From Oscillospiraceae bacterium (GTDB lineage: Bacteria; Bacillota; Clostridia; Oscillospirales; Acutalibacteraceae), in NCBI GenBank assembly GCA_902769255.1, contig CACXOM010000001.1, forward strand, positions 62,001 to 126,000: DNA of 64,000 bases. Direction: 5' to 3'. The stretch's first letter is position 1; the number at the start of each line of letters is the position of its first letter. Under the pieces are notes generated by a model, which had not been told where the DNA came from, ran no database searches, and saw only the letters and a list, made by a program, of their open reading frames with translations. The translations under genes were made by a program, and so were the position numbers. Positions 1-7,694 of the stretch are shown here, in pieces.

Positions 1-393
1 GTATCGAAAGAACAAATAACAAAATATTGCTCGCTTGATGTTGAAATGGTAAGTGATAAGGTTATGAAAGTTACTGATATGATTGAAAAACCTTCGCCTT
101 ATCAAATTATGTCGCTTTATTCAATTCTCGGCAGAGTTATTTTGCCTTCAAAAATCTTTGAAATTCTTGAAAATATTCCAAAAGGCGCAGGTAACGAACT
201 TCAATTGACTGACGCTATGCGAGTGCTCGCTAAAAAAGAAGGCATGATGGGAATTGAATTTTCGGGCAAAAGATACGATATGGGCAATAAACTTTCATTT
301 ATGCAAGCAAATGTCGAAATTGCTCTTAAAAACAAAGATTTCGGCAATGATTTCAAAAAATATTTGAAAGATTTAGTAAAAACACTTGACTAA
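1..393 (+). CDS. galU: UTP--glucose-1-phosphate uridylyltransferase, C-terminal part (5' truncated by window edge)
   Basis: This is the last 130 codons of a gene that begins before the window; frame 1 is open from base 1. The enzyme makes UDP-glucose from UTP and glucose-1-phosphate in the cytoplasm. Family signatures visible are GRVILPSKIFEIL, GAGNELQLTDAM and GKRYDMGNKLSFMQAN, which match the C-terminal third of GalU-type nucleotidyltransferases (GRY.L.P.IF..L, GxGxEIQLTDA, GxRYDxGxKLG). The active-site N-terminal motif lies outside the window and cannot be checked. Its stop codon overlaps the -35 box of the rpsF operon promoter, so it is transcriptionally separate from what follows. Confidence 0.88.
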   Translation, partial: VSKEQITKYCSLDVEMVSDKVMKVTDMIEKPSPYQIMSLYSILGRVILPSKIFEILENIPKGAGNELQLTDAMRVLAKKEGMMGIEFSGKRYDMGNKLSFMQANVEIALKNKDFGNDFKKYLKDLVKTLD

Positions 394-414
394 TTAGCAA
401 AAAAAGTGTAAAAT
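386..414 (+). promoter_or_regulatory. Promoter of rpsF-ssb-rpsR operon
   Basis: TTGACT at 386-391 and TAAAAT at 409-414 with a 17-bp spacer. The -35 overlaps the galU stop codon. It gives a leader of about 95 nt before rpsF. Confidence 0.6.
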
Positions 415-420
415 AACTTT

Positions 421-505
421 GTTATACTGAAACAAGTATAACTAAATCAAAAAAACTAATTCCTTGCTTGAAAAAGTTTTTTCAAGCCGAATGACCGAAA
501 GGAGG
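421..505 (+). promoter_or_regulatory. Candidate S6:S18-binding leader of rpsF
   Basis: Two hairpins lie between the promoter and the rpsF ribosome binding site: a perfect 8-bp stem at 421-428/435-442 with loop GAAACA, and a stem at 466-475/478-487 followed directly by CCG at 487-489 and GACCG. The S6:S18 autoregulatory leader described in many bacteria carries a CCG-containing asymmetric loop next to a hairpin, in front of rpsF-ssb-rpsR operons like this one. The hairpins are seen; the identity is inferred from context and the CCG. Confidence 0.45.
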
Positions 506-515
506 AACAATATCA

Positions 516-803
516 ATGGCTAATCTTTACGAAACTGTATTGGTTTTCTCGCTTAAAGGCGGCGAAGAGTCAGCAAAAGAGGGCGTTGAAAAATTTAAAG
601 CGCTTATCGAGAAAAACGGCACAATTGATAATGTAGATGAATGGGGTAAAAGAAAACTCGCTTATCCTATCAACTATGAAAATGACGGCTACTATGTTGT
701 TATTACTCATACTGCTGAACCTACATTTATCTCTGAGCTCGCTCGTAAACTCAACATTGCTGATAATGTGTTAAGATATTTAACCGTTGCCAAAGAGGCG
801 TAA
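516..803 (+). CDS. rpsF: 30S ribosomal protein S6
   Basis: 95 residues, the usual length for bacterial S6. It binds S18 and 16S rRNA on the platform of the small subunit. It has the S6 pattern: N-terminal YETVLVFSLKGG, the central WGKRKLAYPINYENDGYYVV strand pair, and the C-terminal ADNVLRYLTV. A strong ribosome binding site (AAAGGAGG) sits 9-10 bases before the ATG. It is first in the classic rpsF-ssb-rpsR operon; S6 and S18 are partners, so co-transcription fits. The leader upstream may be an autoregulatory site. Confidence 0.97.
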   Translation: MANLYETVLVFSLKGGEESAKEGVEKFKALIEKNGTIDNVDEWGKRKLAYPINYENDGYYVVITHTAEPTFISELARKLNIADNVLRYLTVAKEA

Positions 804-829
804 TCTTAACGAAAGAGAAGTAAAAACAA

Positions 830-1264
830 ATGCTTAATGTAGTAGTAATTATGGGCAGACTTACTGCCACACCTGAACTTCGCACAACAAACACAGGTTT
901 GTCGGTTACATCTTTTTCAGTTGCTATTAACCGCAACTTTTCTAAAGACGGCAATTCGCAAACCGATTTTATTCCTTGCGTAGCATGGCGTCATAACGCT
1001 GATTTTATCACAAAATATTTTACCAAAGGTCAAATGATTGCGATAAAAGGTTCTTTACAGCAAAGAAGTTATCAAGATAAAGACGGCAACAACAGAACCG
1101 CTTATGAAGTTGTTGTTGAAAGTGCGGATTTCTGCGGTTCAAAATCAGAATCAAGTTCTAATTCTTTCTCTGCAAGAGAGGAAGGCGAACCCGCTTCATT
1201 CTCAAATGTTGATACAGGCGATTTTGAAGAGATTTCTATGGGTGACGAGGACTTGCCGTTCTAA
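830..1264 (+). CDS. ssb: Single-stranded DNA-binding protein
   Basis: 144 residues. An N-terminal OB fold (residues 1-105: MLNVVVIMGRLTATPELRTT, FIPCVAWR, GQMIAIKGSLQQRSYQDKDG) is followed by a short acidic linker and the terminal DEDLPF tip, which is the partner-docking tail of bacterial SSB. It coats single-stranded DNA in replication, recombination and repair as a tetramer. It lies between rpsF and rpsR with gaps of 26 and 30 bases, the normal Firmicutes order. The start is the ATG following AAAGAGAAG. Confidence 0.97.
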   Translation: MLNVVVIMGRLTATPELRTTNTGLSVTSFSVAINRNFSKDGNSQTDFIPCVAWRHNADFITKYFTKGQMIAIKGSLQQRSYQDKDGNNRTAYEVVVESADFCGSKSESSSNSFSAREEGEPASFSNVDTGDFEEISMGDEDLPF

Positions 1265-1294
1265 TTCTAAAATAATTTAGGAGGAAAACCTTTA

Positions 1295-1555
1295 ATGGAA
1301 GAGAATAAAAGACCTGAACGTCCTGTAAGACCTATGAGAAAAGGTCGTAAGAAAGTTTGCGCTTTCTGCGTTGACAGACAGGGCGGCGGATTTATTGATT
1401 ACAAAAATATTTCAAAACTCTCTAAATATACATCTGAAAGAGCAAAAATCTTACCTCGCAGAGTTACAGGAACTTGCACTTTCCACCAGAGAGCTTTGAC
1501 TGTTGCAATTAAAAGAGCAAGACATTTAGCATTAATGCCTTATGTTTCTGATTAA
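1295..1555 (+). CDS. rpsR: 30S ribosomal protein S18
   Basis: 86 residues with an Arg/Pro-rich N-terminal extension, then the S18 core: [35 protein letters not shown] and [20 protein letters not shown]. Two Cys (CAFC) and a third Cys plus His (CTFH) suggest a zinc-binding form of S18, as known for cysteine-bearing ribosomal protein paralogues; that is inferred. An AGGAGG site precedes the ATG. It is the last gene of the operon, followed by a strong terminator. Confidence 0.97.
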   Translation: MEENKRPERPVRPMRKGRKKVCAFCVDRQGGGFIDYKNISKLSKYTSERAKILPRRVTGTCTFHQRALTVAIKRARHLALMPYVSD

Positions 1556-1567
1556 TTGAATTTTTAG

Positions 1568-1595
1568 GCCCGATGACACTCGTCATCGGGCTTTT
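1568..1595 (+). terminator. Rho-independent terminator of rpsF-ssb-rpsR
   Basis: Perfect 10-bp GC-rich stem, 1568-1577 with 1582-1591, 4-nt loop, followed by TTTT. Confidence 0.9.
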
Positions 1596-1652
1596 GTTAT
1601 TTTTACACAAAATATTCTATTTGCGTTTATGCAATACAACTATATATAGCGG

Positions 1653-1681
1653 TTGATTTATTTGTCGAATTATGTTATAAT
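1653..1681 (+). promoter_or_regulatory. Promoter of the secreted C39-like protein gene
   Basis: TTGATT at 1653-1658, 17-bp spacer, TATAAT at 1676-1681 with an extended -10 TG at 1673-1674. Confidence 0.75.
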
Positions 1682-1708
1682 GACGGCGACAAGGAGTGAG
1701 AATTAATA

Positions 1709-2704
1709 ATGAAAAAAATTGTTTCGTTAATTTTATCTTGCAGTTTGTTGATTTCGGCATTTTTATTTAGTCAAACAAGCGTTAGCGCTGCCACTTTTGA
1801 AGATATAAACAAACCCGAAGTTTTCATTAAGCAACAGCCCAGAACCTGTACTTTAGCATCTTCGGTTATGTTGGTGCGTCGTGCTACAATTTTATGCGAC
1901 GAAACAAATTGGAAAAGCATTACTGAAGAGTCTATGCGTTCAACCGCTTGGATTGAGGGCACAGGACTTAGATGGGATTTTACTTATAACGGAATTACGG
2001 TAAGTCATCAAGATTTACCTAAAAAGAATAAAAAAACTGCTTTAATTGATTTGCTCAAAATTCACCCTGAGGGTATCGTTGCTTACAACTACGGCAATTC
2101 AAAGCAGTATCACGCAATAATTCTTACCGATTATTCTGAAGGTGTGTTTTATTGCGCTGACCCTGCGGGCAGTACAGTCGGCAGAGTACCGCTTGAGTCT
2201 TCAACAATTAAAGGCAAAGACCAAGACGCTAAAATTGCTAATTTCAGTTATTATTGGTATGTAGCAAGTCCTGATTTAGCAAACAGTGTTTGCGACCATT
2301 TGCACCAAACCGAGTTAAAAAACGAAAAACCTGCAACTTATTTTGAAAAAGGTTATACAGGTGATAAGGTTTGCACAATTTGTAAAGAGGTAATTGAAAA
2401 GGGCAAACAAATCAATAAATTATCTCTAAAAACACCCGGTGTTAAATACGCCACAGCTAAAAAGAAAATAAAAGTTACTTATAAAAAGGTAAAAGATGCA
2501 ACAGGTTTTCAGGTAAAATGCGTTAATACCGAAAACGGCAACTCTTACGCTAAAAAGTATAACACCAAAAAAACAGTAACTAAAGCGATAACTTCGCTTA
2601 GAGGAAAATCTTATAAAGTTAAAATTAGGTCTTACACAAAAAATAAAGATACAGGCAAAATCGTCTATTCAAAATGGACTAAAAACAAAAAATTAAAAGT
2701 ATAA
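1709..2704 (+). CDS. Secreted C39-like papain-fold protein with CxxC motif and C-terminal FN3 domain
   Basis: 331 residues. Residues 1-27 are a signal peptide (hydrophobic core ending SVSA-A). Residues 40-190 resemble the C39-like papain fold: QQPRTC with Cys47 as the likely nucleophile, His135 in QYHAIILTDY and Asp141 or Asp151 as the third residue. A short segment (about 190-235) carries His, Cys and CTIC, like the Cys/His repeats found in Clostridia surface proteins. The rest (240-331) is a Lys-rich fibronectin type III-like domain ending in KWTKNKKLKV. Likely an exported peptidase or peptidase-like surface protein; the substrate is unknown and activity is not proven. It is monocistronic, with its own promoter and terminator. 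Confidence 0.7.
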   Translation: MKKIVSLILSCSLLISAFLFSQTSVSAATFEDINKPEVFIKQQPRTCTLASSVMLVRRATILCDETNWKSITEESMRSTAWIEGTGLRWDFTYNGITVSHQDLPKKNKKTALIDLLKIHPEGIVAYNYGNSKQYHAIILTDYSEGVFYCADPAGSTVGRVPLESSTIKGKDQDAKIANFSYYWYVASPDLANSVCDHLHQTELKNEKPATYFEKGYTGDKVCTICKEVIEKGKQINKLSLKTPGVKYATAKKKIKVTYKKVKDATGFQVKCVNTENGNSYAKKYNTKKTVTKAITSLRGKSYKVKIRSYTKNKDTGKIVYSKWTKNKKLKV

Positions 2705-2706
2705 TA

Positions 2707-2738
2707 AAAAACGGCGGATTTATAAATCCGCCGTTTTA
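2707..2738. terminator. Bidirectional terminator between convergent genes
   Basis: Perfect 12-bp inverted repeat 2711-2722/2723-2734 flanked by A-run and T-run, usable from both sides. The stop codon of the minus-strand M14 peptidase gene (2720-2722) lies inside the stem. Confidence 0.85.
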
Positions 2739-3775
2739 ATATAATCTATAAGTGTTTTAGCAAAATCTTCACCGAGATTTAAAAATTTTTCTTCATTCGC
2801 CTTGTTTTCGTGTGTTCCGAAATAAGCGGTTTCTAATGTAAACGAAAAATGACAATTGTCGTTTTTTCTTATATAGGTTGCATAAGTCGGAGCGGTGCAT
2901 TTGTTCCATTCAGTATTTGGCGCAATATCGTTTTTTTGATAATACTTAAAAGAACAATCACGGTTGTTTTTTTCAAGCATTTTACCAAACATAATAACTT
3001 CGTTTAATGTCGCTTCATCTTTTTGAACAATAAAAACAGTATCGTTTCGCTCTCTAATATGCCAAGGTGAGTGAAAATCAAACCCGAAAACAACTTTGTT
3101 GTTATCAATAATCGATTTAATTTTTGAAGTTTCGGGGTAAATAGAAATTTTATCATAATCACGGTTGTGGTCGTGCGGTGCTCGGGCTTTGCCTTGGTCG
3201 CCGTCAACAACACCGTCATAATCTACAAAAGGAACACAAATAACTTTGTAGCCGTCAGGCAAAGCGTTTTTAAGCGTCCTTAAAACACCCTCTAAAACAT
3301 AACTGCCTGTTGACTCGCAAGCGTGATGTCTTGCACTTAACAGTATAACCTTTTCGCCGCTGCCGAAAGTTACAAAAGGAACAGCTCTGCCTTTTCTTGA
3401 TTTGCAAAGCGTTTTTATTTCAAAACCGCTTTTCTTTGCGAATTTTTCAAACCTGTTCGGGTGATATAAATAACTGTGAGCAAAATAAACTTTTTCTTCG
3501 TTTTCCTTAAAAGTGTAAGAAAAAGAGTGTCCGTCATTATCTTGATTAATCCATTCCCAATTGTAAAAATCGGCACTTTTAGCAGGGCCGAAATAGCCGA
3601 TACATTCTTTGTTAAACTTAAAATTCAGCGTTTTGCCTTGCGCTCCTTCAATGCAAAAAGCCCAATAAAACCAGTCAGTAGCAGTATCTCTTAAATCACA
3701 TTCTAAAAAAATGTCATTATCTTTTATCTCTTTTACAATAATGTTTCCGCATGTAAAATTGCAATGAATTTTCAC
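2720..3775 (-). CDS. M14-family zinc carboxypeptidase-like protein (cytosolic CCP/Nna1-like)
   Basis: About 351 residues, no signal peptide. The N-terminal 120 residues form a beta-rich domain (LECDLRDTATDWFYWAF) like the N-domain of cytosolic carboxypeptidases. The C-terminal catalytic domain has the zinc motif HHACES (HxxE), a later DFHSPW histidine ligand, and FTLETAYFG with the catalytic Glu. It probably cleaves C-terminal residues or amide-linked substrates in the cytoplasm; the substrate is not evident. Two GTG codons are available. The one at 3775 has GAGG 8 bases upstream, while the GTG at 3784 overlaps that site, so 3775 is preferred. Confidence 0.78.
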   Translation of the reverse strand: MKIHCNFTCGNIIVKEIKDNDIFLECDLRDTATDWFYWAFCIEGAQGKTLNFKFNKECIGYFGPAKSADFYNWEWINQDNDGHSFSYTFKENEEKVYFAHSYLYHPNRFEKFAKKSGFEIKTLCKSRKGRAVPFVTFGSGEKVILLSARHHACESTGSYVLEGVLRTLKNALPDGYKVICVPFVDYDGVVDGDQGKARAPHDHNRDYDKISIYPETSKIKSIIDNNKVVFGFDFHSPWHIRERNDTVFIVQKDEATLNEVIMFGKMLEKNNRDCSFKYYQKNDIAPNTEWNKCTAPTYATYIRKNDNCHFSFTLETAYFGTHENKANEEKFLNLGEDFAKTLIDYIKTADL

Positions 3776-3793
3776 TTTTTTCACCTCAAATAA

Positions 3794-3822
3794 ATTTTAA
3801 CACTAATTTAAAAGCAAGTCAA
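3794..3822 (-). promoter_or_regulatory. Promoter of the M14 peptidase gene
   Basis: On the minus strand, TTGACT (3817-3822), 17-bp spacer, TAAAAT (3794-3799). Confidence 0.7.
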
Positions 3823-3855
3823 CCAAAAAACCTTAAAATAAAAGCAAAAAAATGC

Positions 3856-3884
3856 TTGCATTTTAGTTTCAAATGTGCTATACT
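3856..3884 (+). promoter_or_regulatory. Promoter of rpsB-tsf
   Basis: TTGCAT at 3856-3861, 17-bp spacer, TATACT at 3879-3884 with an extended -10 TG at 3876-3877. Confidence 0.75.
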
Positions 3885-3892
3885 AAATCGGT

Positions 3893-3972
3893 AATACTCA
3901 CGCATTACGACTTTTTTGCCATGTCCCGATTTTTCGGGGGCAGTGAAGGATGACTGATGCGGCGGTAAATAA
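3893..3972 (+). promoter_or_regulatory. Candidate structured leader RNA of rpsB
   Basis: The leader between the promoter and rpsB is about 105 nt and folds on paper into a closed element: outer stem CGCAT (3901-3905) with ATGCG (3957-3961), middle stem TGCC (3917-3920) with GGCA (3939-3942), and inner stem CCCGA (3925-3929) with TCGGG (3934-3938), loop TTTT. Many ribosomal protein operons have autoregulatory leaders; S2 control of rpsB is known in other bacteria. That this element binds S2 is inference. Confidence 0.4.
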
Positions 3973-3996
3973 CAAATTTTTATGGAGGACAGTAAT

Positions 3997-4776
3997 ATGT
4001 CAGTAATCTCAATGAAACAGTTGCTTGAATCTGGTGTACATTTCGGTCACCAAACAAGACGCTGGAACCCAAAAATGGCTCAGTATATTTTTACAGAGCG
4101 TAACGGTATCTACATTATCGACTTGCAGAAAACCGTTAAAAAATTAGAAGAGGCTTACAACTTAGTTCGTGACCTCTCAGCCGAAGGAAAAGATATTCTT
4201 TTCGTAGGTACTAAAAAACAAGCTATCGATTCTATTAAGGAAGAAGCAGAATTCTGCGGAATGCCTTATGTAAACGCAAGATGGCTCGGCGGTATGATGA
4301 CTAACTTTACAACAATTCGCCGTAGAATTAAAAGACTTGAACAACTTCGCAAAATGGAAGAAGACGGCACTTTTGAACTTCTCCCTAAAAAAGAAGTAAT
4401 TAAACTTCAAGCAGAAATCGACCGTCTTGAAAAATTTATGGGCGGTATCAAAGATATGAAAAAACTTCCGGGCGCACTTTTTGTTGTTGACCCGAGAAAA
4501 GAAAGAATTGCAGTTTTAGAGGCTAAAAAACTCGGTATTCCGATAGTTGCTATTGTTGATACAAACTGCGACCCTGACGAAATCGACTATGTAATTCCGG
4601 GTAATGATGACGCTATTCGCGCAGTAAAACTCATTGCTCACACAATCGCTCAGGCAGTTATCGAAGGCAGACAGGGTGAAGACGCTGTTGTTGCTGAAGA
4701 AGCTGAAGCTGAAACAGTTGCTGAAGAAACTGTTGAAGAAGCAGTAGAAGAAAAAGCAGAAGAAACTGCTGAATAA
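3997..4776 (+). CDS. rpsB: 30S ribosomal protein S2
   Basis: 260 residues. S2 signatures are [67 protein letters not shown] and [25 protein letters not shown]. It is the last-joining small-subunit protein, bridging S1 and 16S rRNA. The C-terminal 30 residues are a Glu/Ala/Val-rich acidic tail. An upstream in-frame ATG at 3982 overlaps the GGAGG at 3985-3989, so the ATG at 3997 is the real start. Followed 42 bases later by tsf, the universal rpsB-tsf pair. Confidence 0.97.
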   Translation: MSVISMKQLLESGVHFGHQTRRWNPKMAQYIFTERNGIYIIDLQKTVKKLEEAYNLVRDLSAEGKDILFVGTKKQAIDSIKEEAEFCGMPYVNARWLGGMMTNFTTIRRRIKRLEQLRKMEEDGTFELLPKKEVIKLQAEIDRLEKFMGGIKDMKKLPGALFVVDPRKERIAVLEAKKLGIPIVAIVDTNCDPDEIDYVIPGNDDAIRAVKLIAHTIAQAVIEGRQGEDAVVAEEAEAETVAEETVEEAVEEKAEETAE

Positions 4777-4818
4777 TTTTTAAATATTAGTTAATTTTAT
4801 ATAGGAGGTATATCTTTT

Positions 4819-5733
4819 ATGGCTTTTACAGCAAAAGATGTTAAAGATCTTCGTGAAAAAACCGGTTGCGGTATGATGGACTGCAAAAAAGCACTTGTTG
4901 AGTGTGACGGTGATATGGACAAAGCAATTGACTTTTTAAGAGAAAAAGGTCTTGCTTCACAGGCTAAAAAATCTTCAAGAGTTGCCGCTGAAGGACAGGT
5001 TATTGCTACTGTTGAGGGCAATGTTGGCGCAATTCTCGAAATCAATGCTGAAACAGACTTCGTTGCAGGTGGCGACCCATTTAAAGAACTTTGCCAAAAA
5101 GTTCTCGCAGTAGTTGTAAAACAAAACCCTGCAGATGTTGAAGCATTATTAAAATGTTCTGAAAACGGTCAAACCGTTGACGAAATGGTACAGGAATTAT
5201 TCTTAAAAGTTAGAGAGAATATGAAAGTTCGCCGTTTCTACAGAACAGAAGGCAACTGCGCTTCTTATATTCACGCAGGTGGCAGAATCGGTGTATTGGT
5301 TGAGTTTGATACTACTGATGAAATCGCTGCTAAAGATGAATTTAAAGCGCTCGGCAAAAATGTTGCAATGCACATTGCTGCTATGAACCCTGCTTTTCTT
5401 GACGAAGCTTCAGTTCCTGAAGAAGTAATCGCAAAAGAAAAAGAAATTATGGTTGCTCAAATGAAAGAAGACCCTAAAATGGCTAACAAACCTGAACAGG
5501 TTCTTGAAAAAATCGTTTCGGGCAAAATCGGCAAATATTATAAAGAAAACTGCTTGGTTGAGCAAGTTTTCGCTATTGACGGCGACTACACAGTAGGCAA
5601 ATATGTTGAAAAAGTTGCTAAAGAACTCGGCGGCGAAATCTCTATCAAAGGCTTCACCAGATATGAAAAAGGCGAAGGCATTGAGAAAAAAGAAGAAAAC
5701 TTTGCTGATGAAATCGCATCAATGGTAAAATAA
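4819..5733 (+). CDS. tsf: Elongation factor Ts
   Basis: 304 residues. It exchanges GDP for GTP on EF-Tu. The N-terminal UBA-like module has KDLREKTGCGMMDCKKAL, followed by the TDFVA core motif (EINAETDFVAGGDPFKEL) and the dimerization domain with MHIAAMNPAFL. AGGAGG precedes the ATG by 9 bases. The transcript ends at the hairpin directly after the gene. Confidence 0.97.
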   Translation: MAFTAKDVKDLREKTGCGMMDCKKALVECDGDMDKAIDFLREKGLASQAKKSSRVAAEGQVIATVEGNVGAILEINAETDFVAGGDPFKELCQKVLAVVVKQNPADVEALLKCSENGQTVDEMVQELFLKVRENMKVRRFYRTEGNCASYIHAGGRIGVLVEFDTTDEIAAKDEFKALGKNVAMHIAAMNPAFLDEASVPEEVIAKEKEIMVAQMKEDPKMANKPEQVLEKIVSGKIGKYYKENCLVEQVFAIDGDYTVGKYVEKVAKELGGEISIKGFTRYEKGEGIEKKEENFADEIASMVK

Positions 5734-5750
5734 TTTAAAGTAAATTAAAA

Positions 5751-5779
5751 AACGACTTGATTTATCAAGTCGTTTTTTT
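5751..5779 (+). terminator. Terminator of rpsB-tsf
   Basis: Perfect 10-bp stem 5751-5760/5765-5774, loop TTTA, followed by a run of T. It can also act on minus-strand transcripts because an A-rich tract precedes it. Confidence 0.88.
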
Positions 5780-5783
5780 GTTT

Positions 5784-5860
5784 TTATTAAAACAAAATCG
5801 CTAATCCAGTCGGACGAGTAGGCTTCTAAATGCCTACCGAACTCCTTCATAGCGACTGTA
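5784..5860 (-). ncRNA. Candidate small RNA between tsf and aspS
   Basis: A near-consensus minus-strand promoter (5866-5894) fires into a 75-nt intergenic sequence with strong self-complementarity and no convincing gene. Visible stems are GTAGGC/GCCTAC (5818-5823/5832-5837, 8-nt loop), CAGTCG/CGACTG (5807-5812/5853-5858) and TCGCTA/TAGCGA (5798-5803/5850-5855). The last is followed on the minus strand by TTTTGTTTT, like an intrinsic terminator. The second and third stems share bases and exclude each other. I do not recognise the family. A 63-codon frame crosses it but runs through the tsf terminator and lacks a proper ribosome binding site. Confidence 0.5.
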
Positions 5861-5865
5861 GCCAT

Positions 5866-5894
5866 AGTATAACACAATAAAATGCGTTTGTCAA
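5866..5894 (-). promoter_or_regulatory. Strong orphan promoter driving the candidate small RNA
   Basis: On the minus strand, consensus TTGACA (5889-5894), 17-bp spacer, TATACT (5866-5871), with an extended -10 TG. It lies just after the aspS stop codon and points away from aspS. Confidence 0.75.
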
Positions 5895-5899
5895 CTATT

Positions 5900-7675
5900 T
5901 TATTCTTCAAATTTAATGCCTAAATCTTTAATTTGTTGTTCATCGCAAACAGCAGGGGATTCACTCATTAAATCTCTTGCGTTTTGCATTTTCGGGAATG
6001 CAACAACATCACGAAGCGACTCGCATTTAAGCATAATCATACAAAGTCTGTCAAGACCTATTCCCATACCGCCGTGCGGTGGTGCGCCATATTTAAACGC
6101 ATCGATCAAAAATCCGAATTTTTCTTGTGCCTCTTGCTCTGACAGACCGAGTGCATTAAACATTTTTTTCTGTAAATCAGGGTTAGTAATACGAATTGAG
6201 CCTGATGACATTTCTGTACCGTTCATAACAAGGTCATAAGCTTTTGCTTTAACTTTTGCAGGGTCGCTTTCAAGATATTGAATGCACTCATCAAGCGGAG
6301 CAGTAAATGGGTGGTGCATAGCATCCCAACTATCAGTTTCATCATTATATTCAAAGAATGGCATTTCAGTAATCCAAACAAGATTATATTCGTCTTTCGG
6401 AATAATATCAAGTTTATTAGCCATTTCAAGACGAAGCGCACCCAAAGTCGGCAAAGTGACTTTATCTTTATCGGCAACAATTACGATAACATCGCCTGTT
6501 TTGGCCTCGCAACGAGATATAATAGCGTTCATTTCATCTTCTGAAATAAACTTTGCAAAAGATGAAGCAATACCCTCATCGGTAAGTCTAACCCAAGCAA
6601 GACCTTTTGCGCCGATACCTTTTGCACTTTCGGTTAAGCGGTCAATATTCTTTCTTGTGTAAGTATCAACAGCGCTTTTTGCACAAATTGCTCTGACACT
6701 TCCACCGTTTTCGATTGCACCTTTAAATACGCCGAAACCGCTGTCTTTAACAATATCAGATAAATCGGTAATCTTCATATCAAAACGCAAATCAGGCTTA
6801 TCAGAGCCGTAAAAATTCATAGCGTCAGCAAAAGTCATTCTTGGAAGCGGTAATTTAACATCAACATCAAGAATTTCTTTAAAAAGTCTTTTAATATAGC
6901 CTTCGCCGACTGCTAAAACATCTTCGGTATCAACAAAAGACATTTCAAGGTCAATTTGTGTAAATTCAGGTTGTCTGTCTGCTCGCAAATCTTCATCACG
7001 AAAACATCTTGCAATTTGCATATATTTATCAAATCCCGAAACCATAAGCAACTGCTTATAAATTTGCGGAGATTGCGGAAGCGCATAACATTCGCCGTGA
7101 TAAAGACGAGAGGGAACAAGATAATCTCTTGCGCCTTCGGGAGTCGATTTTATAAGCATAGGAGTTTCAATTTCGATAAATCCGTTTTCATCAAAATAAT
7201 CACGAGTAACTTTTGCAATTTTATGACGCATTATAATATTTCTTTGCAAATCGGGTCTGCGCAAATCAAGATAGCGATATTTGCAACGAAGTTCCTCTTT
7301 TACATTTGAATTTTCAACAATTTCAAAAGGCGGTGTTTCGGCGGTTGAAAGAATTTTATATTCATTTACCGCAATTTCAATTTCACCTGTCGGAATTTCT
7401 TTGTTAATTGAAGAGCGCATTTTTACAACACCTTTTGCCGCTACAACAAATTCAGAACGGGTAGCGTTTGCTTTTTCAAAAATGCTTTTTTCGGTTTTGT
7501 CGTCAAAACTTAACTGAACAATGCCTGTTCTGTCTCTTACATCAACAAAAATCAATTGTCCCAAATTGCGTTGTCTTTGAACAAAACCGCAAACAGTAAC
7601 CTCTTCGCCCTCGTTTCCTTTTCTTAAAGTGCCACAGTAATGAGTTCTGCGCATATCACCCATAAATTCTAACAT
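5900..7675 (-). CDS. aspS: Aspartate--tRNA ligase
   Basis: 591 residues, the bacterial-type length. It charges tRNA-Asp. The N-terminal OB anticodon-binding domain (VTVCGFVQRQRNLGQLIFVDVRDRTG) precedes the class II core with RYLDLRRPDLQ, the IETPMLIKSTPEGARDYLVP motif, QSPQIYKQLLM, FRDEDLRADRQPEFTQIDLEMSF and GMGIGLDRL (motif 3). The large bacterial GAD insertion lies between motifs 2 and 3. It is 19 bases downstream of hisS in the same orientation and is controlled by the Asp-type T-box upstream of hisS. Confidence 0.97.
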   Translation of the reverse strand: MLEFMGDMRRTHYCGTLRKGNEGEEVTVCGFVQRQRNLGQLIFVDVRDRTGIVQLSFDDKTEKSIFEKANATRSEFVVAAKGVVKMRSSINKEIPTGEIEIAVNEYKILSTAETPPFEIVENSNVKEELRCKYRYLDLRRPDLQRNIIMRHKIAKVTRDYFDENGFIEIETPMLIKSTPEGARDYLVPSRLYHGECYALPQSPQIYKQLLMVSGFDKYMQIARCFRDEDLRADRQPEFTQIDLEMSFVDTEDVLAVGEGYIKRLFKEILDVDVKLPLPRMTFADAMNFYGSDKPDLRFDMKITDLSDIVKDSGFGVFKGAIENGGSVRAICAKSAVDTYTRKNIDRLTESAKGIGAKGLAWVRLTDEGIASSFAKFISEDEMNAIISRCEAKTGDVIVIVADKDKVTLPTLGALRLEMANKLDIIPKDEYNLVWITEMPFFEYNDETDSWDAMHHPFTAPLDECIQYLESDPAKVKAKAYDLVMNGTEMSSGSIRITNPDLQKKMFNALGLSEQEAQEKFGFLIDAFKYGAPPHGGMGIGLDRLCMIMLKCESLRDVVAFPKMQNARDLMSESPAVCDEQQIKDLGIKFEE

Positions 7676-7694
7676 AAACTATAAAACTCCTTTA

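Noticed and set aside
3982..3996. Upstream ATG for rpsB
   Set aside because: It overlaps the GGAGG ribosome binding site of the next ATG, so it cannot be the main start.
5719..5910. 63-codon frame on the minus strand, possible peptide from the orphan promoter
   Set aside because: The frame runs through the tsf terminator, so its C-terminus would be encoded by the hairpin, and no ribosome binding site is placed before its ATGs. A noncoding RNA fits better.
6282..6662. 126-codon frame opposite aspS
   Set aside because: Antisense shadow of a well-conserved synthetase; composition is that of antisense translation.
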